Shown: positions 29,186 through 41,507, counted from the first letter of the stretch. The stretch is DNA of 64,000 nucleotides from Lentinula raphanica (GCA_027919835.1 JANVFP010000009.1:930001-994000), one strand, 5' to 3'. Numbers and translations: made by a program. Notes: a model not told the origin generated them from the letters alone.

Positions 29186-31476
29186 ATGATGGCTGCAGCA
29201 CAGAGACAGCCCTATACCTCCAACTATGGCCATAGCCCGAGTTCATTCGACTTTCAACCATCGTCTCCTCTAGAGACTTTGGTCCGCCGTACATCTTCCA
29301 GAAGGAATCCTCCAGGTCCTCGGCCTCCAAACGTCGTCATCCCCTCTCATACCCCAATCTCCAAAAGCTACCATGTCTCCCAAACGGACCGGCACGGACA
29401 GACTAAAGGTCTCGATACACCTCCGAAGACTCAGACTCAGACTCATCAGCAGCAACTCTCCCCTGTGTCACCACTTATCCACAGTCACTTTCGCGGTCCA
29501 TCTAACGCCTCGGGCTCGAGATCGAACAGGAGCGACACGGCGAGTGCGTACGAAGACAGTTCGTTCATGGAAATGGATGAAGATTATGATAATCCTAGAG
29601 ATGTTTTCGCGAGAGATGGCTATGGCAGGGACTCGTTTGATTCGAGAACCAACTCGAATATCTACAACAGTTACATATACGCCCCAGACGCGCAGCAGAG
29701 ATTCAGATACGACGATGAAGGAGATTCACCGTTAGAATCCGCGTCTGCGTTACGAGATTCGTGGCAGTCGGGTCCGGTTCATGATCATGATCATGGCCTT
29801 GGCCAGGCTGCGCTGCGGAACATGGAAGGTCAACAATATCATTATGCGCGTGGCGATTCGTTCGTCGTTGAAGAACCTGATGAGCCATCGTCGCCATCTT
29901 CACCTGTTCCTGCTGTGGTTGTCACATCTCCAGAGAGTGCGATGCCGATGCCTCATGCGGGTGGTCGGGTTCCTATAGTGAGGAACGTAGGTGCGGTGTC
30001 GAATTACTCTAGACCAGTGCGAGGACCATCAGAGGAATGGGAGACACAGAATAGGAATTCGATTTCGGAGCATAGGGTTTCGCATCATATTCACGATCAT
30101 GAGGAACCTACGAATCTGATCATGAATAATCATAACTCTGCGCGACCTCGTCACAACTCGAGTGCTGCACCGATTCTTGATGCAGAGGTGTTTGATCCAG
30201 AGTCGAAGAGGAGGGTGCTGGAGAGGAATATGAGTAAGAACAGGAGAAGAGTTGATGCTGATGCTGGTTCACCATCTTCCATATCATCATCATCATTCCC
30301 TGTACATGTTCGCACAGGATCACCATCGAGTCTGTCACCGATGGACTCACAGCATACAGGAGGAGGATTTCATAATAATTCAGGCCGTTCATCTCCTTCC
30401 AGCTCATCTCTCTCACCTTCAGTTCGCTCCCATCCTGTCTCTCGCGAGTTGACACCTTCCCCTCTATCCCAACCTCTATCTCAAACACAACAAACCTCAC
30501 GAGCACGATCACCGCAGCTCATGGCGCCTTCGCCTCTGAGAACATCACAGAGTCATCCAGAAATCACTCTTTCAAGGAGACCTCCCTCGTTCAGACCAGA
30601 CTCGCCCGCGAGTCTTTACTCTGATGCGTATTCGTTTTATCAATTAGACAGTGCATCGCCGTCGCCGAGCGGGACGCAGTTCAAGCTCGACTCTCCAGGA
30701 GGCTCCGGTGGAGACCCGAGGTCAAATCAGACTAGCACTCGAAGTCACACACCAACATCTACCAATCACACGGCTGGACGGCCACCCGTGGTCGTAATCG
30801 ACCCACCTCAAGAGTCCAAATCCAAAGCCGAACACTACCTCCAACTCGGCATCAAACACCACGAAGCCAACCGGCTCCAAGAATCCGCGCTCTGTTTCGA
30901 AAAAAGCGCGAAAGAAGGCGGGGGGTGTGGGGTCGGGATGTTGATGTGGGGATTGACGCTCAGGCATGGGTGGGGGTGTCGGAAGGATGAGAAGGGCGGG
31001 TTTACCTGGGTGAGGAAGGCGGCCGAGGGCGCTGTGGCGGATTTGGAGAGAGCAAGAAGGAGTGGGGGGTCGAGTGATTTGGAAGAGAGAGGGATGGTCA
31101 AGGCGGAGTTGGTGTTGGCGATATATGAAGTCGGCCAATGTTTTTTTCATGGGTGGGGTGTGGCGAAGGATCAGAAGATGGGTGTGGTAGGTGGATGATT
31201 ATTTTAAAAGCTGGACTTGGACTAATGCCATATTTAAGAGTTACTACCGGGTGGCTGCACGTCTTGGAGACGCAGACGCACAAGGTGATCTCGGTTTCTG
31301 CCTTGCTAATGGAAAAGGATGTAAGAAGGATCGTAAAGAAGCTGCAAAGTGGTACCGGGCTGCTGTAAGTTAAATACTGCCATATGTTTTCCAATGACTG
31401 ATGAAGTGTGTTGTAGGTGGCCCAAGGGTACAGTGATGTTGGACTGGCGTGGATTCATAAAGAGAAATTTCAGTGA
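29186..31476 (+). CDS. Sel1-repeat protein with long disordered N-terminus
   Basis: Three exons (29186-31186, 31239-31364, 31417-31476) give 728 residues. Residues 1 to about 540 are Ser/Pro/His-rich and disordered. They are followed by Sel1/TPR-like repeats: AEHYLQLGIKHHEANRLQES, KSAKEGGGCGVGMLMWGLTL, the GWGCRKDEKGGFTWVRKAAE unit, VGQCFFHGWGVAKDQKMGV, RLGDADAQGDLGFCLANGKG then CKKDRKEAAKWYRAAVAQGY. The layout resembles S. pombe Nif1 and S. cerevisiae Dsf2-type Sel1 proteins, and more distantly Skt5/Chs4 chitin synthase activators. The role is probably scaffolding; orthology is inferred. The second copy of a doubled ATG could also start it. Confidence 0.85.
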
Positions 31477-31654
31477 AGATTGTTTTTACATTTCTTAGTC
31501 TTAGGCTTTAGTTTGTACCATATATTTGGTTTTATTCTACCTGGATTCTTTGCGTGACTGGTATAAACAGCTTTGACCTTTCACACACTCTCTATCCTTT
31601 ACCACCACCATCTGGCATCTATACATTTCCACATTGTAAAAATTACGCTAAAGT

Positions 31655-33846
31655 ATGGAAGAAGAAACTCTTGTCAGCCGCAGATCCAAACGATCCACAG
31701 CTGGAAATCGGTCTGTACCCGTCGTACTGACCTAACGATCAACGAAAATAACAAAAGTACCAGGATGCAAGCAGCCCTAGCTGAAATCACAATCGAGGAA
31801 CTTTCCAAGGAAGACGCAGAGGACGACCAAGATTTCGTTGTTGAAACGTGTGTGTGTATTCCACAGTCATTCCTCGTGCTCAAACTCCTCACTGGCTCTC
31901 TTTACAGACGAAGAAGATGCATTTGAATCCGATTTCCAAAGTACCGACGAGGAAGCCGTTGTTGAACAAGAACCCTTAGAGAATGAGGAGAAGCAGGCTC
32001 GAAAGGTATCTCATATCTTGCATCTATTTCTCAACCGTCCTCGAGCATTCAGTAATTCAATATTCATCTCTCTCAAGGCCGCAAAATCTCGGCTTGAACG
32101 AGCCACAGCTGCTGCACATGCGCGGCAGAAGAACACCTTCAATCCTACAACGACCACCACCACCACTGAAGGAGCCAACACCGTACGCTCTGATGAGAAA
32201 CCCAAGTCAAAACGAAAACGACGCGTCTCCCTTGGGTTTACCATCAACGCCGAAACAGGTGAAATCATCGCTGAGCCCGATGTTGAAGACAAGGATGGTC
32301 ACGATACTGAATCCGATGCCGAAGAACTCAATGGTCCTGGTCCTACCTCGATCCCTCGTACCAGGAAACGATCAAGCAAACGCCAAACCACCATCCAAAA
32401 CACCACCGATACCGTCAAACGGTACCTGAAATCCGAACAGCAGAAGGCTCTGAATCCTTCACGCAGACGTAGTGGTACTAACAAGAAAAGGCCGACTCAG
32501 GCAGAGTTGATTGCGCGTGCGCTGGATACGGAGGAAGGAAACTTGGTGGATCATAGGGATTATTTGAAGCATGAAGAGGAGAAGAGACAGATGAGGAACA
32601 GGCGTGATCAGGTTGCGGTTAGTGGGCCGTTGTTGAGGTGGATAAGTAAGGCGGAAGAGGTTGAGGTTGAGGTTGATATTGAGGCGGTGGAGGATGCGAA
32701 GGGAATGGAGAAGGAGAAGGAACTTGAAGATTCGTCCTCGTCCCTCGGTGCGAGTTCCATGGCCAAGCATGGATACAATCCGTATATGTATACTCTACAA
32801 TCTCATGCATACGGTCCCGGATACGGACTCCATGTGGAAAATCTCCATGATCAGTCGTCCGGGACCCCAGCGGCATCTTCCTCCCTTCCTATGCCGAGCT
32901 CTTCAGCCTCTTCTTCTATACCATCGGCTTCGACTTCAGCGACGAGTCCATTCTTGACTCTTGCACCGTATTCGTTCCCGAACACATATACACCTTTACC
33001 GTCACTATCAGGCTATCGTCTTCCTTCAACGCCAATACCACCACCGATACCGACACTAACACCGACATCAGCGCCTCCACCTCCACCTCCATCAGTCTCA
33101 GCCCCTACCTCTATTTCCGGATCAGGACCACTGCCAATAACATCCTCGGCCTCGCCGAACGAACCAGAACGACAACGAAAGACTCAACACAAGATCGAGA
33201 AGGTTTCCAAAAGCTACCTCATACATGAACTATCCAATTCGCACTGGGACGATCATAATACTCATACTAACAGAGACACTCCGAGTCTGAAGCTGAAGCC
33301 CAACTGGGACCAAACGATGGATGCGATGTTCGGGGACCATGTCAAGTGGCGCGAGTTGAAGGTTTATTCATCGATGAGGAATCGGCCGTTGGGTGCGTGT
33401 TCGCTGCTTGGATCTCATACTCTCTCATACTCCGAGTCGTACTCATCGCTAGTCGTACTCATCGCTGTTTTGTTTCTTCCTGTCATCTAATCTAATCTAA
33501 TCTAATTGCTCTCAATTCATTTATTTTTTTGGATACAGCACGCTACGTAGCCACCTGTCCATTCACAGGCTTACCCGCGAAGTATCTCGACCCGCGTACG
33601 GGGGTACCCTTTGCGGATGTACGGGCGTATAGGATTCTTAAACGGCTTGAGGCGGAGGTGTTGCCTCACGGTGCTGGGTATGGGGATGAGAACGACAGCT
33701 CGGACAGGGGGTTTCCTATTCCTACGACGGCTGACGATGTTGATGATCCTGATTTAGAGGGACACGAAGGGATTGGTGTGTGGGATGAAGATCTGGGTTG
33801 TTACATCGGTGACTGGGTCCTGGGAGAGCACGGGCACGGTTTCTAG
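31655..33846 (+). CDS. VPS72: YL1/Vps72 (Swc2), SWR1-type chromatin remodelling subunit
   Basis: Starts MEEETLVSRRSKRSTAGNR, the N-terminal YL1 signature. The acidic H2A.Z-binding segment FESDFQSTDEEAVVEQE follows, then the basic KSKRKRRVSLGFT and ALNPSRRRSGTNKKRPTQAE. A Pro/Ser-rich middle leads to a linker with KSYLIHELS and MDAMFGDHVKWRELKVYSSM. The C-terminal YL1_C domain, ARYVATCPFTGLPAKYLDPR then GVPFADVRAYRIL, is encoded by the last exon (33539-33846), spliced from 33392. The protein chaperones H2A.Z-H2B for the SWR1 complex. The first exon (31655-31710) is short; the second intron can use overlapping GTGTGT donors. The 3' half was duplicated to make the pseudogene at 44.8-45.8 kb. Confidence 0.92.
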
Positions 33847-33849
33847 GGG

Positions 33850-34960
33850 TGTCGTAGGCTCGTAGGCTCAGGGGTGTCGTAAGGGGAAGACGACTCGGGG
33901 GATGGGAAGAAAGGAGAGAAAGAGGAAGGTTTGCTAGTTGATGATATCTTCAGACGTACGTGAACGCGCGTGTTTCCGACACGCGTCGCACGACGCAGAG
34001 CGTGATAGAGCGTGATGTGTATGCTTGCGGTATCCGTATCCGTCTAGATCTGTCTGCAATATGTCTGGACACTGAAAGAAACTCGATGAAGTATGTACAT
34101 GCATAGCCTTTTTCTCCATCTTTGATTATCTGACTACCCCCACTGCCTCCTACTGCCTCCTACTGCCCCATGAGCTTTAGCTGTTTTTCTTGTAACGTTT
34201 ACCCGTACGTCCCCCGGTTATCAATTGGCTGTTACTCAGTCTGCGGCGGCGCTCGCCGCTGAACCTGCGGAACAACATCAAGAAGTCTGAAGGCCATTGA
34301 GCAGCTGCATAGCCCGCGGTTGGTAAACCAAGCATGCGTCTCCGATGGACTCTCACTGTGTATGTACATGCGTAGCCTTTTTGCCCATCTCTTGATTATC
34401 TGACTACCCCAGACTACCCCCTACTTCCCCATGAGCTTTAGCTGTTTTTCTTGAAACGTTTACCCTACGTCCCCCTGTTATTAATTGGCTGTTACTCAGT
34501 CGGCGGCGGCGCTCGCTGCTGAGCCTGTGGAACAACATCAAGCAAGAAGTCTGAAGGCCATTGAGCAGCTGCATAGCCCGCATGCGTCTCCGATGGAGTC
34601 CCACATCCAGCAATCAAATGTCTTCAAATGTGTATGCTTGCGTATCCGTCTAGAGACTAGATCTTTCTGCAATATGTCTGAAAGAAACCTACAGATTCTC
34701 AAAAGAAACTCGATGAAGTATGTGCATGCATAGCCTTTTTGCCCATCTTTGATTATCTGACTGCCACTGCATGAGCTTTAGCCATTTTTCCTGAAATGTT
34801 TACCCTGTTAATGGCTGTTACTACATAGGTTGCTAGCTCAAGTACTGTTGGCTGGTGATCCGACGCAAGAAAGCCTGAAGCTGAAGAGTCGAGAATTCAA
34901 GAAAGGCCCTAATAGTAACTTCAAGTAAGTACAGGTAAGTACTCGAGTGCTGCAAAGTCG
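33850..34960. repeat. island of duplicated upstream and downstream blocks, unit 1
   Basis: Downstream of YL1 lies a block (TCTTCAGACGTACGTGAACG, then CGACGCAGAGCGTGATAGAG, near 33952-34010) that recurs near 38403 and 45888. A promoter-side block occurs twice in tandem here, near 34170-34405 and 34410-34650 (AGCTTTAGCTGTTTTTC, CGGCGGCGCTCGC, GGAACAACATCAAG, AGGCCATTGAGCAGCTGCAT). The intact form stands before each SSP gene. Segment 34895-34925 (AAGAAAGGCCCTAATAGTAA) and 34976-35000 (CGTTCGAAATTCTGAATTG) are the empty counterparts of transposon insertion sites at 38759 and 41841. Confidence 0.75.
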
Positions 34961-35130
34961 CACGCGACACTACAACGTTCGAAATTCTGAATTGTTGTGT
35001 ATAAAGGTTCAAGAACTCGAACCTGTTTCTCCCATATTCGTCAAGACTCAAATGACACCAACTAACGGTTGGCCCTGGTCGACCTAGCTCAGTCGGCGGC
35101 GGCGTTCGCTGCTGAGCCTGCGGAACATCA

Positions 35131-36069
35131 GGCTCGCTATCCATGCTGGTGGCAGATAGCGATACCGGATAGCGCCTGTATTAAGTAATGCCCTAATCAG
35201 GCCATATGTTCACACGCAACGCCAGTGAGATGGTCAAGCGGTTTGACCTCATTTGCAACAATTTCGGTCTAGCTGCTCTGAGCTCTCTCCAATCTGAGGG
35301 CTCAGCACTGAAGCCACACATAGAGCAACTATGTACTCCAGACTGCACCTTCAGTACTGTACTAGATGTGTAGAACTGAATGATATACAACCCTTTGTCA
35401 AGAGAAATTCCTTGAAGCTTGAAGAAGCAAAATCAAGCTTCCAGTTGGAGTCTATCCCATGAGTTTTGTGCTTTCTACTATATTTCAGGTATATTTTATT
35501 TACCATATACCTAAAATTTGGTAACAAGATTCAGTGTTCAATAACAGGTACATAGTACTATATTTCACGCAAAAGTTGACAGATTCACACAATTCTCTGT
35601 GAGAGCAATACTCAAGGGTACCATGCTCTGTACTCAACAGCGCCACCCTTAGTGGTTGAGCCCCGAGCTTGTACAACAAAAAAAATCTCGAAGCCACGCC
35701 GAAACACACCAAAGCGGTAGCCATAAGCGCCAAAATGACTTAAGCGCCAATGTGTCATCAGCAGAAATAATTCCATTTTGGTATCGCTATCTGTGCCGGG
35801 ACGCGGAAGATACTGGAAGCCTGTGAGAAATATCCAAATAAGGGTTTTTTGAGCTCGTTTGTGTTGCTCAATGCAGCTCACTCCTCACATCAATGAGCAG
35901 ATTCAGAATCAGTACAACATGCTCAGACATCTTTGTACATCCTACTGAGAAGCTGTAGAGGACAAAATCATACAGTAGAGAGGAATCTCGCTCTCTTCCC
36001 TTTCTTCCCTTTCCTTTTTTGGAAATAATTAATTATTTTTATTATTGCCACCAGCATCGCTATCGAGCC
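35131..36069. mobile_element. 939 bp non-autonomous DNA element, copy 1 of a tandem pair
   Basis: The ends are inverted repeats. The left end begins GGCTCGCTATCC then ATGCTGGTGGCA; the right end ends TGCCACCAGCATCGCTATCGAGCC read as two parts, whose complement begins GGCTCGATAGCG then ATGCTGGTGGCA (3 mismatches in 24). ACATCA stands just before the element and again at 36070-36075 after it. An internal GATAGCGATACC near the left end is repeated in reverse near 35777. No frame longer than 89 residues exists and none resembles a transposase, so this is a MITE-like or deleted element. The superfamily is not assigned. Confidence 0.75.
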
Positions 36070-36075
36070 ACATCA

Positions 36076-37014
36076 GGCTCGCTATCCATGCTGGTGGCAG
36101 ATAGCGATACCGGATAGCGCCTGTATTAAGTAATGCCCTAATCAGGCCATATGTTCACACGCAACGCCAGTGAGATGGTCAAGCGGTTTGACCTCATTTG
36201 CAACAATTTCGGTCTAGCTGCTCTGAGCTCTCTCCAATCTGAGGGCTCAGCACTGAAGCCACACATAGAGCAACTATGTACTCCAGACTGCACCTTCAGT
36301 ACTGTACTAGATGTGTAGAACTGAATGATATACAACCCTTTGTCAAGAGAAATTCCTTGAAGCTTGAAGAAGCAAAATCAAGCTTCCAGTTGGAGTCTAT
36401 CCCATGAGTTTTGTGCTTTCTACTATATTTCAGGTATATTTTATTTACCATATACCTAAAATTTGGTAACAAGATTCAGTGTTCAATAACAGGTACATAG
36501 TACTATATTTCACGCAAAAGTTGACAGATTCACACAATTCTCTGTGAGAGCAATACTCAAGGGTACCATGCTCTGTACTCAACAGCGCCACCCTTAGTGG
36601 TTGAGCCCCGAGCTTGTACAACAAAAAAAATCTCGAAGCCACGCCGAAACACACCAAAGCGGTAGCCATAAGCGCCAAAATGACTTAAGCGCCAATGTGT
36701 CATCAGCAGAAATAATTCCATTTTGGTATCGCTATCTGTGCCGGGACGCGGAAGATACTGGAAGCCTGTGAGAAATATCCAAATAAGGGTTTTTTGAGCT
36801 CGTTTGTGTTGCTCAATGCAGCTCACTCCTCACATCAATGAGCAGATTCAGAATCAGTACAACATGCTCAGACATCTTTGTACATCCTACTGAGAAGCTG
36901 TAGAGGACAAAATCATACAGTAGAGAGGAATCTCGCTCTCTTCCCTTTCTTCCCTTTCCTTTTTTGGAAATAATTAATTATTTTTATTATTGCCACCAGC
37001 ATCGCTATCGAGCC
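36076..37014. mobile_element. 939 bp non-autonomous DNA element, copy 2 of a tandem pair
   Basis: A head-to-tail copy of the preceding element, offset by exactly 945 bp (939 plus the hexamer ACATCA). All segments I compared are identical, including the three longest frames. To its right CA then ACATCA leads back into the host block (AGCAAGAAGTCTGAAG). The identity points to a very recent duplication, or to an assembly duplication. Confidence 0.75.
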
Positions 37015-37175
37015 CAACATCAAGCAAGAAGTCTGAAGAGGTCTAAAGGCCATTGGGCAGCTGCATAGCCCGCGGTTGCTATAAGCCAAGCATGCGAAGG
37101 TCTAGGAAGGTCTCCGATGGACTCTCCCATCCAGCAATCAAAGATTGGTTATCAACTCATCTTACTGTAAGCCTT

Positions 37176-37181
37176 TATAAG
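37176..37181 (+). promoter_or_regulatory. TATA box of SSP1 (also at 43008 for SSP2 and 46525 for SSP3)
   Basis: TATAAG within GCCTTTATAAGCCC is shared by SSP1 and SSP2 upstream regions; SSP3 has TATATAAG. The ATG lies 270-285 bp downstream. A conserved GTATGTGT donor (near 37360) and GTCTGACTG(C)TAG acceptor just before the ATG suggest a 5' UTR intron in all three genes. This is inference from conservation. Confidence 0.5.
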
Positions 37182-37445
37182 CCCTTCCAAATCCTCATAT
37201 CTTCCCTGTGGGCTTCACATTTCTTTCAACTTTTCCACCTCGTTTCTTCTGTCGCTGGTCGCTACCTAGAGTACTCTTCTTTGCTGGTCAAGGAAAGTAT
37301 TCAATTTTCAGTCTTCAGTCTTCATTCTTCAAATTCACATCATATCACTGCTATCATCGTATGTGTTCTCTGATTCGGGATTTTATCCATGATACTGACC
37401 GTTCATCTGCTTACTACGGTCTGACTGCTAGTAGCATCTTTCACC

Positions 37446-38113
37446 ATGCAAATCTTTCGTTTGTACGCTCGCTGGAACTCTGCATGCTTGTTCCTCCTTT
37501 TTTTCGCCCTTGTATGCATCTCTAGTGTAGCTGCCTTGCCTATACCCTCTGTAAAGGCCCGGGTAAGCTTCGTGAAGCTCTAGTATCAAAATTCAGTCAG
37601 CTCATGTTTTCTTGTGTAGTCGCAGACTGCCAACACCTATCTGCATTTAGGCCTGACAGATTTCGGGTCTGCGACTGCTGTTCCTGCAAAAAAACGCAGT
37701 GAAGTAGAGGAGCACATCAAGAAGGGCCTTCCGCCTAAATTAAAGTCAATAGGCTTCGAGACACCGATAGTGGCTCCTGCTATTGAAGGAGAGCCGAAGT
37801 TTATCGAAGTTGGAGGCAAAAAACTCGTTGGCTACGGGGCATTGGTGACGGCGAAGAACGACGATCTGCCGGAATTGTACCAAGAGAATGGAATGCAGGT
37901 GATTGGAACTATGTTATTGGACGGTAATGGTGATGATTTGTCCCTGTATATGTGGGGTGGGCGGGGTTGGATACACCGATCAGGTAAGAATTTTTATAGC
38001 AGCACATTGACTCCTTTGTCTTTTCTGACGGTTTTGTCTACTACTCAGGTCCTGACTCAAGAGGTTGGCCTACTGAACATACTGGCGCTCAGTTCAGTAG
38101 TAGCAAAAAGTAA
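37446..38113 (+). CDS. small secreted protein SSP1 (family of three, unknown function)
   Basis: Exons 37446-37562, 37620-37983 and 38049-38113 give 181 residues. The signal peptide is MQIFRLYARWNSACLFLLFF then ALVCISSVAALPIPSVKAR. The mature part has KKRSEVEEHIKKGLPPKLKS, AIEGEPKFIEVGGKKLVGYG, VIGTMLLDGNGDDLSLYMWG and the C-terminal block GPDSRGWPTEHTGAQFSSSKK. It has no cysteine after the signal peptide, so it is unlike typical Cys-rich effectors. A K(K)R site near the start of the mature part could be Kex2-processed. The IGTMxLDGxGxDLSLYxWG block repeats in all paralogues. I do not recognise the family. Confidence 0.8.
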
Positions 38114-38927
38114 CCCAGGCGATGTACGAATCGGTACAATTTTCACCTATTGAATGTAATATCACGTTTCTCACTTCTTCTCAGGTCGCGACCTTCGACT
38201 CGGACAGAGTCATTGCCTGAAGGATACTTCTTACATGTGTTACGCCTCAATCTGGATGCTCTTTCCGCCTACTACCGTACTACATACTCATTTTTGAATG
38301 AACAAATACTATGAACTTGATGAAAAATTATACTCTTTTGCATGAACATTGAACGGTCACAGCCTTATTCACTCTTTGCACTCTCTTTGCTTAGTTGTAT
38401 ATTTTCAGACGTACGTGAACTCGTGTTTTCGACACACGTCGCACGACGCAGAGCGTGACACTGATAGAGCGTGATGTCTATGCTTGCGTATCCGTATCCG
38501 TATCCGTCTAGATCTGTCTGCAATATGTCCGGACTCTGAAAGAAACTCGATGAAGTATGTACATGCAGGTACATGCATAGCCTTTTTGCCCATTTTTGAT
38601 TATCTGACTGCCACTGCATGAGCTTTAGCCATTTTTCCTGAAACGTTTACCCTGTTAACGGCTGTTAGTACTACATAGGTTGCTAGCTCTTAAGTACTGT
38701 TGGCTGGTGATCCGACGCAAGAAAGCCTGAAGAGTCGAGGATTCAAGAAAGGCCCTAAGGGCCCGTTCGCGACACAGGAAAACTTTTCCCGGATTCTTTC
38801 CGGAAAGTTCTGAGTGACGTCAGATTCGGAAGACAAGTAGTTTTCCAGGATTTTCATTTGTGACCAATTGTGACAGGCTGTGACAGCTCGCGTTTTCCTT
38901 GTAGTTCTGTTTAATGCAGTGTTCAAT

Positions 38928-40341
38928 ATGACGCGTTCCACATCTTCTCGTGCTCTAACAAATCCCAAGCGTGTCAAACGCCGTAAACGCTTGAAGCTAG
39001 TACTTCTAGGTGCTGCTACTGCCGCTGCTCTTGCTGCCACAGTCATGCATCATATGGTCAAGAGACCAAAACTTACGTCTATTCTTACTGGTCGAGCATG
39101 GATCCAGGAGCTTTGCAATGGCCATCCTGATCGTTTCTATGAACAATTTGGAATGTACAAGCCTGTATTTCTTCGGCTACTGCAGGAGTTGACCTCTACT
39201 GGCTGTTTGTACAATACAAGGCTAGTGAGTGCAACTGAGCGGTTGGCAATATTCCTGTATTTTGTGCGCCATGGAGATGTCACTCGAAATTTGATGGAAC
39301 GTTTTCAGAGATCGGGAACAGTGATTTCCCAGTGAGTCTTGGTTTTTGCTTTGTATCTATTGACTTTTGTACTGAATGACCTCTACTATTTCAGATCTAT
39401 TCACCGTATTGCCAACATCCTCGTTTCGGAGCCCTTCTTCAGCCGGTATATGCCATCGCTCATTCCTGGTACACCTCCACAAATTCGGAACAACCCCCGC
39501 CTATACCCATTCTTCCGACATGCAGTTGGTGCAATCGATGGCTCCCATATCCCAGTCCATGTTGTGGACAGTGTTGCTGCTCGTTTCCGGAATCGGAAGG
39601 GCTTTTTGTCTCAGAATGTCTTGACTGCATGCAACTGGTATCTGCTGTTTACCTATGTCCTGTCAGGATGGGAAGGCAGTGCTTCTGATTCTCATATCTT
39701 CGAATCGGCACGGCGTCGAGGTCATTTTGATACACTTCCCCGACCATGGTATATTCTTGCGGACGCTGGTTTCCCACTCTGCGACATATTGCTTGTTCCC
39801 TACCGTGGAGTTCGCTATCATCTGAAGGAATGGGGCCGTGTTAATCAGAGGTGAGAATAATGCTTGATTGCAGTGAGCATATACTGACTTCAATTTTTAT
39901 ACTAGACCATGCGATTATAAAGAACTATTCAACCTTCGTCATGCTTCTGCACGAAACATCATCGAGCGCCTTCTTGGTGTTTACAAAAGACGGTTCAAGC
40001 TGACTATAAAACCACCGGAGTATTCAATACAAGCACAGGCAAAATTTGTGGTGGCTCAAAGTATTCTCTTCAATTTCATCCGTCGTTGGGATCCCGATGA
40101 TATCCTGGCTGAATTAGGTCATGAAGAAGACATGGAGTTACGCCTGTTGCTTAGTGGACAGGAACCAGCAACATCTGAGCTGGCTACTGCAGATGAAGTG
40201 GAAGAGTACATAGGAATAGCAGGGCCAGTTATCGGTGATATTACGGATGAGGAAACTCGGCGCGCTAGCGACCGAAGAGATAGAATTGCAAAGGAGATGT
40301 GGGCACAGTATCAGCAGTATGTAGCTTCACACCTACACTAA
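38928..40341 (+). CDS. PIF/Harbinger transposase (HARBI1-like, DDE_Tnp_4)
   Basis: Exons 38928-39331, 39395-39850 and 39906-40341 give 431 residues. A basic N-terminus (NPKRVKRRKRLK) is followed by a helix-turn-helix-like region (VSATERLAIFLYFVRHGDVT, LMERFQRSGTVISQSIHRIA). The catalytic core has first Asp in FFRHAVGAIDGSHIPVH, the conserved LSGWEGSASDSHIF, second Asp region YILADAGFPLCDILLVPYRG, and Glu in HASARNIIERLLGVYKRRF. The reading frame is open throughout, so the enzyme may be active. Convergent with the Myb-like gene; the 3' ends are 71 bp apart. Confidence 0.92.
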
Positions 40342-40412
40342 ATCGTGATAGATAATATTGTCAATTCTCAACGAAATACAAACGTTGTTCACTGAAGTAC
40401 AGCAAATAATAA

Positions 40413-41507
40413 TCAATGACTTGCCCGTTCCATCATGCGACGAAGGAATTTGGTCCGTTGGTCCTTGTCCTTGATGCCTATGAAGGTGTTGACGACATTG
40501 GTATTGTCAGTCAGAAAGCACATAGCATCGATGGTCTCTTCTTCGGACATGTCTCCGTCATCTTGAAGGATCTGTACAGCAATTCGTTGGCGCCTTGGAG
40601 TATCACTGATACCATTCGCAATATCATGAAGCGCGCCAGTCATGGCAAGCATTGCTTGCGTGCCTGAGGTCCTACCATGAGACTTTTTTGAAGAAAGAGT
40701 TGTAGAAGGTTGGGAAGGTGGAACAGAGGAACGATGAGGGGAAGAAGCATCTGCAGGTGTCTGTGATTGGGCGAATAATATGTCCGAGTCCTAAATCCTA
40801 GCGTAAGTGGATGGAACAGAACGAGAACTAGAATACACACCTGGGATATACCTCCATTAACCTCGTCAATATCAGCATCCCCGTCATCGTCATTTTGCAA
40901 TTGCGACAGTCCCATCCCAGTTTCTCCACCTCGGAATGCAAATTCGCCATTTGCGATGATTCCGTCCACCAATTCGGCCATTTCGTTATATAGCGGGAAA
41001 GACTTATTCTTCCATTTTCTATACTTGCTGAATTTCTAGAGGGGCGGTCAATTCGGAGGAGCTATAAGAATCAACCATTGCTTACCTTGACATTCAAAAG
41101 ATTGTCCCAAACCTCTTCGGTAGCGATAACTTTCTTTTCGATGTCATCCCAGCCAAAACCAGACATTTCTCGCAAAGCTTTCACTTCAGAGTATGATTGT
41201 TTGAGCTATTGATAGTAAGAACAAGGCTGCAGCACACAGAATAAATGATACATACTGAACCATAACGGTCAGCTACCTTGCTTGCAGTCTTGACAGATGG
41301 TCCATTATCTAATCCTTGAGCCTTCAGAGCATCTACAACAAGCAGCCAGACAGATGACTTCCATCCAGAGTCGCTCTGATGACCCTTGTTGTTCAGGAGC
41401 GTTTGAACGATGACCTTGTCATCTTCGTCAGTCCACCTAACGTTTGGACCACGGACTTTTGAGATTGAAGTATCAGAAGTGGAGTCTTTTGTTGATATCT
41501 TGGGCAT
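40413..41507 (-). CDS. Myb/SANT-like DNA-binding protein of the PIF/Harbinger element
   Basis: Exons 41507-41256, 41205-41086, 41035-40841 and 40790-40413 give 314 residues. The N-terminal Myb/SANT-like domain has spaced tryptophans: VRWTDEDDKVIVQTLL, SGWKSSVWLLVVDAL, TASKVADRYGS, FGWDDIEKKVIATEEVWDNL. The shape is like the Myb/SANT-like domain of plant and fungal transposon partners. A Ser-rich middle (QTPADASSPHRSSVPPSQPS) and helical C-terminus follow. In the superfamily this protein binds terminal sequences and brings the transposase into the nucleus. An in-frame extension upstream exists, but MPKISTKDST fits better. Confidence 0.85.

Noticed and set aside
33952..34012. CRISPR-like or tRNA-like structure in the palindromic CGTGTTTCCGACACG segment
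   Set aside because: The repeats are dispersed copies of duplicated flanks, not a regular array, and no cloverleaf with A/B boxes can be drawn.
35193..36826. Identical 65-89 residue frames in the two 939 bp elements
   Set aside because: They are identical only because the whole element is duplicated. They are short, overlap each other and show no domain.
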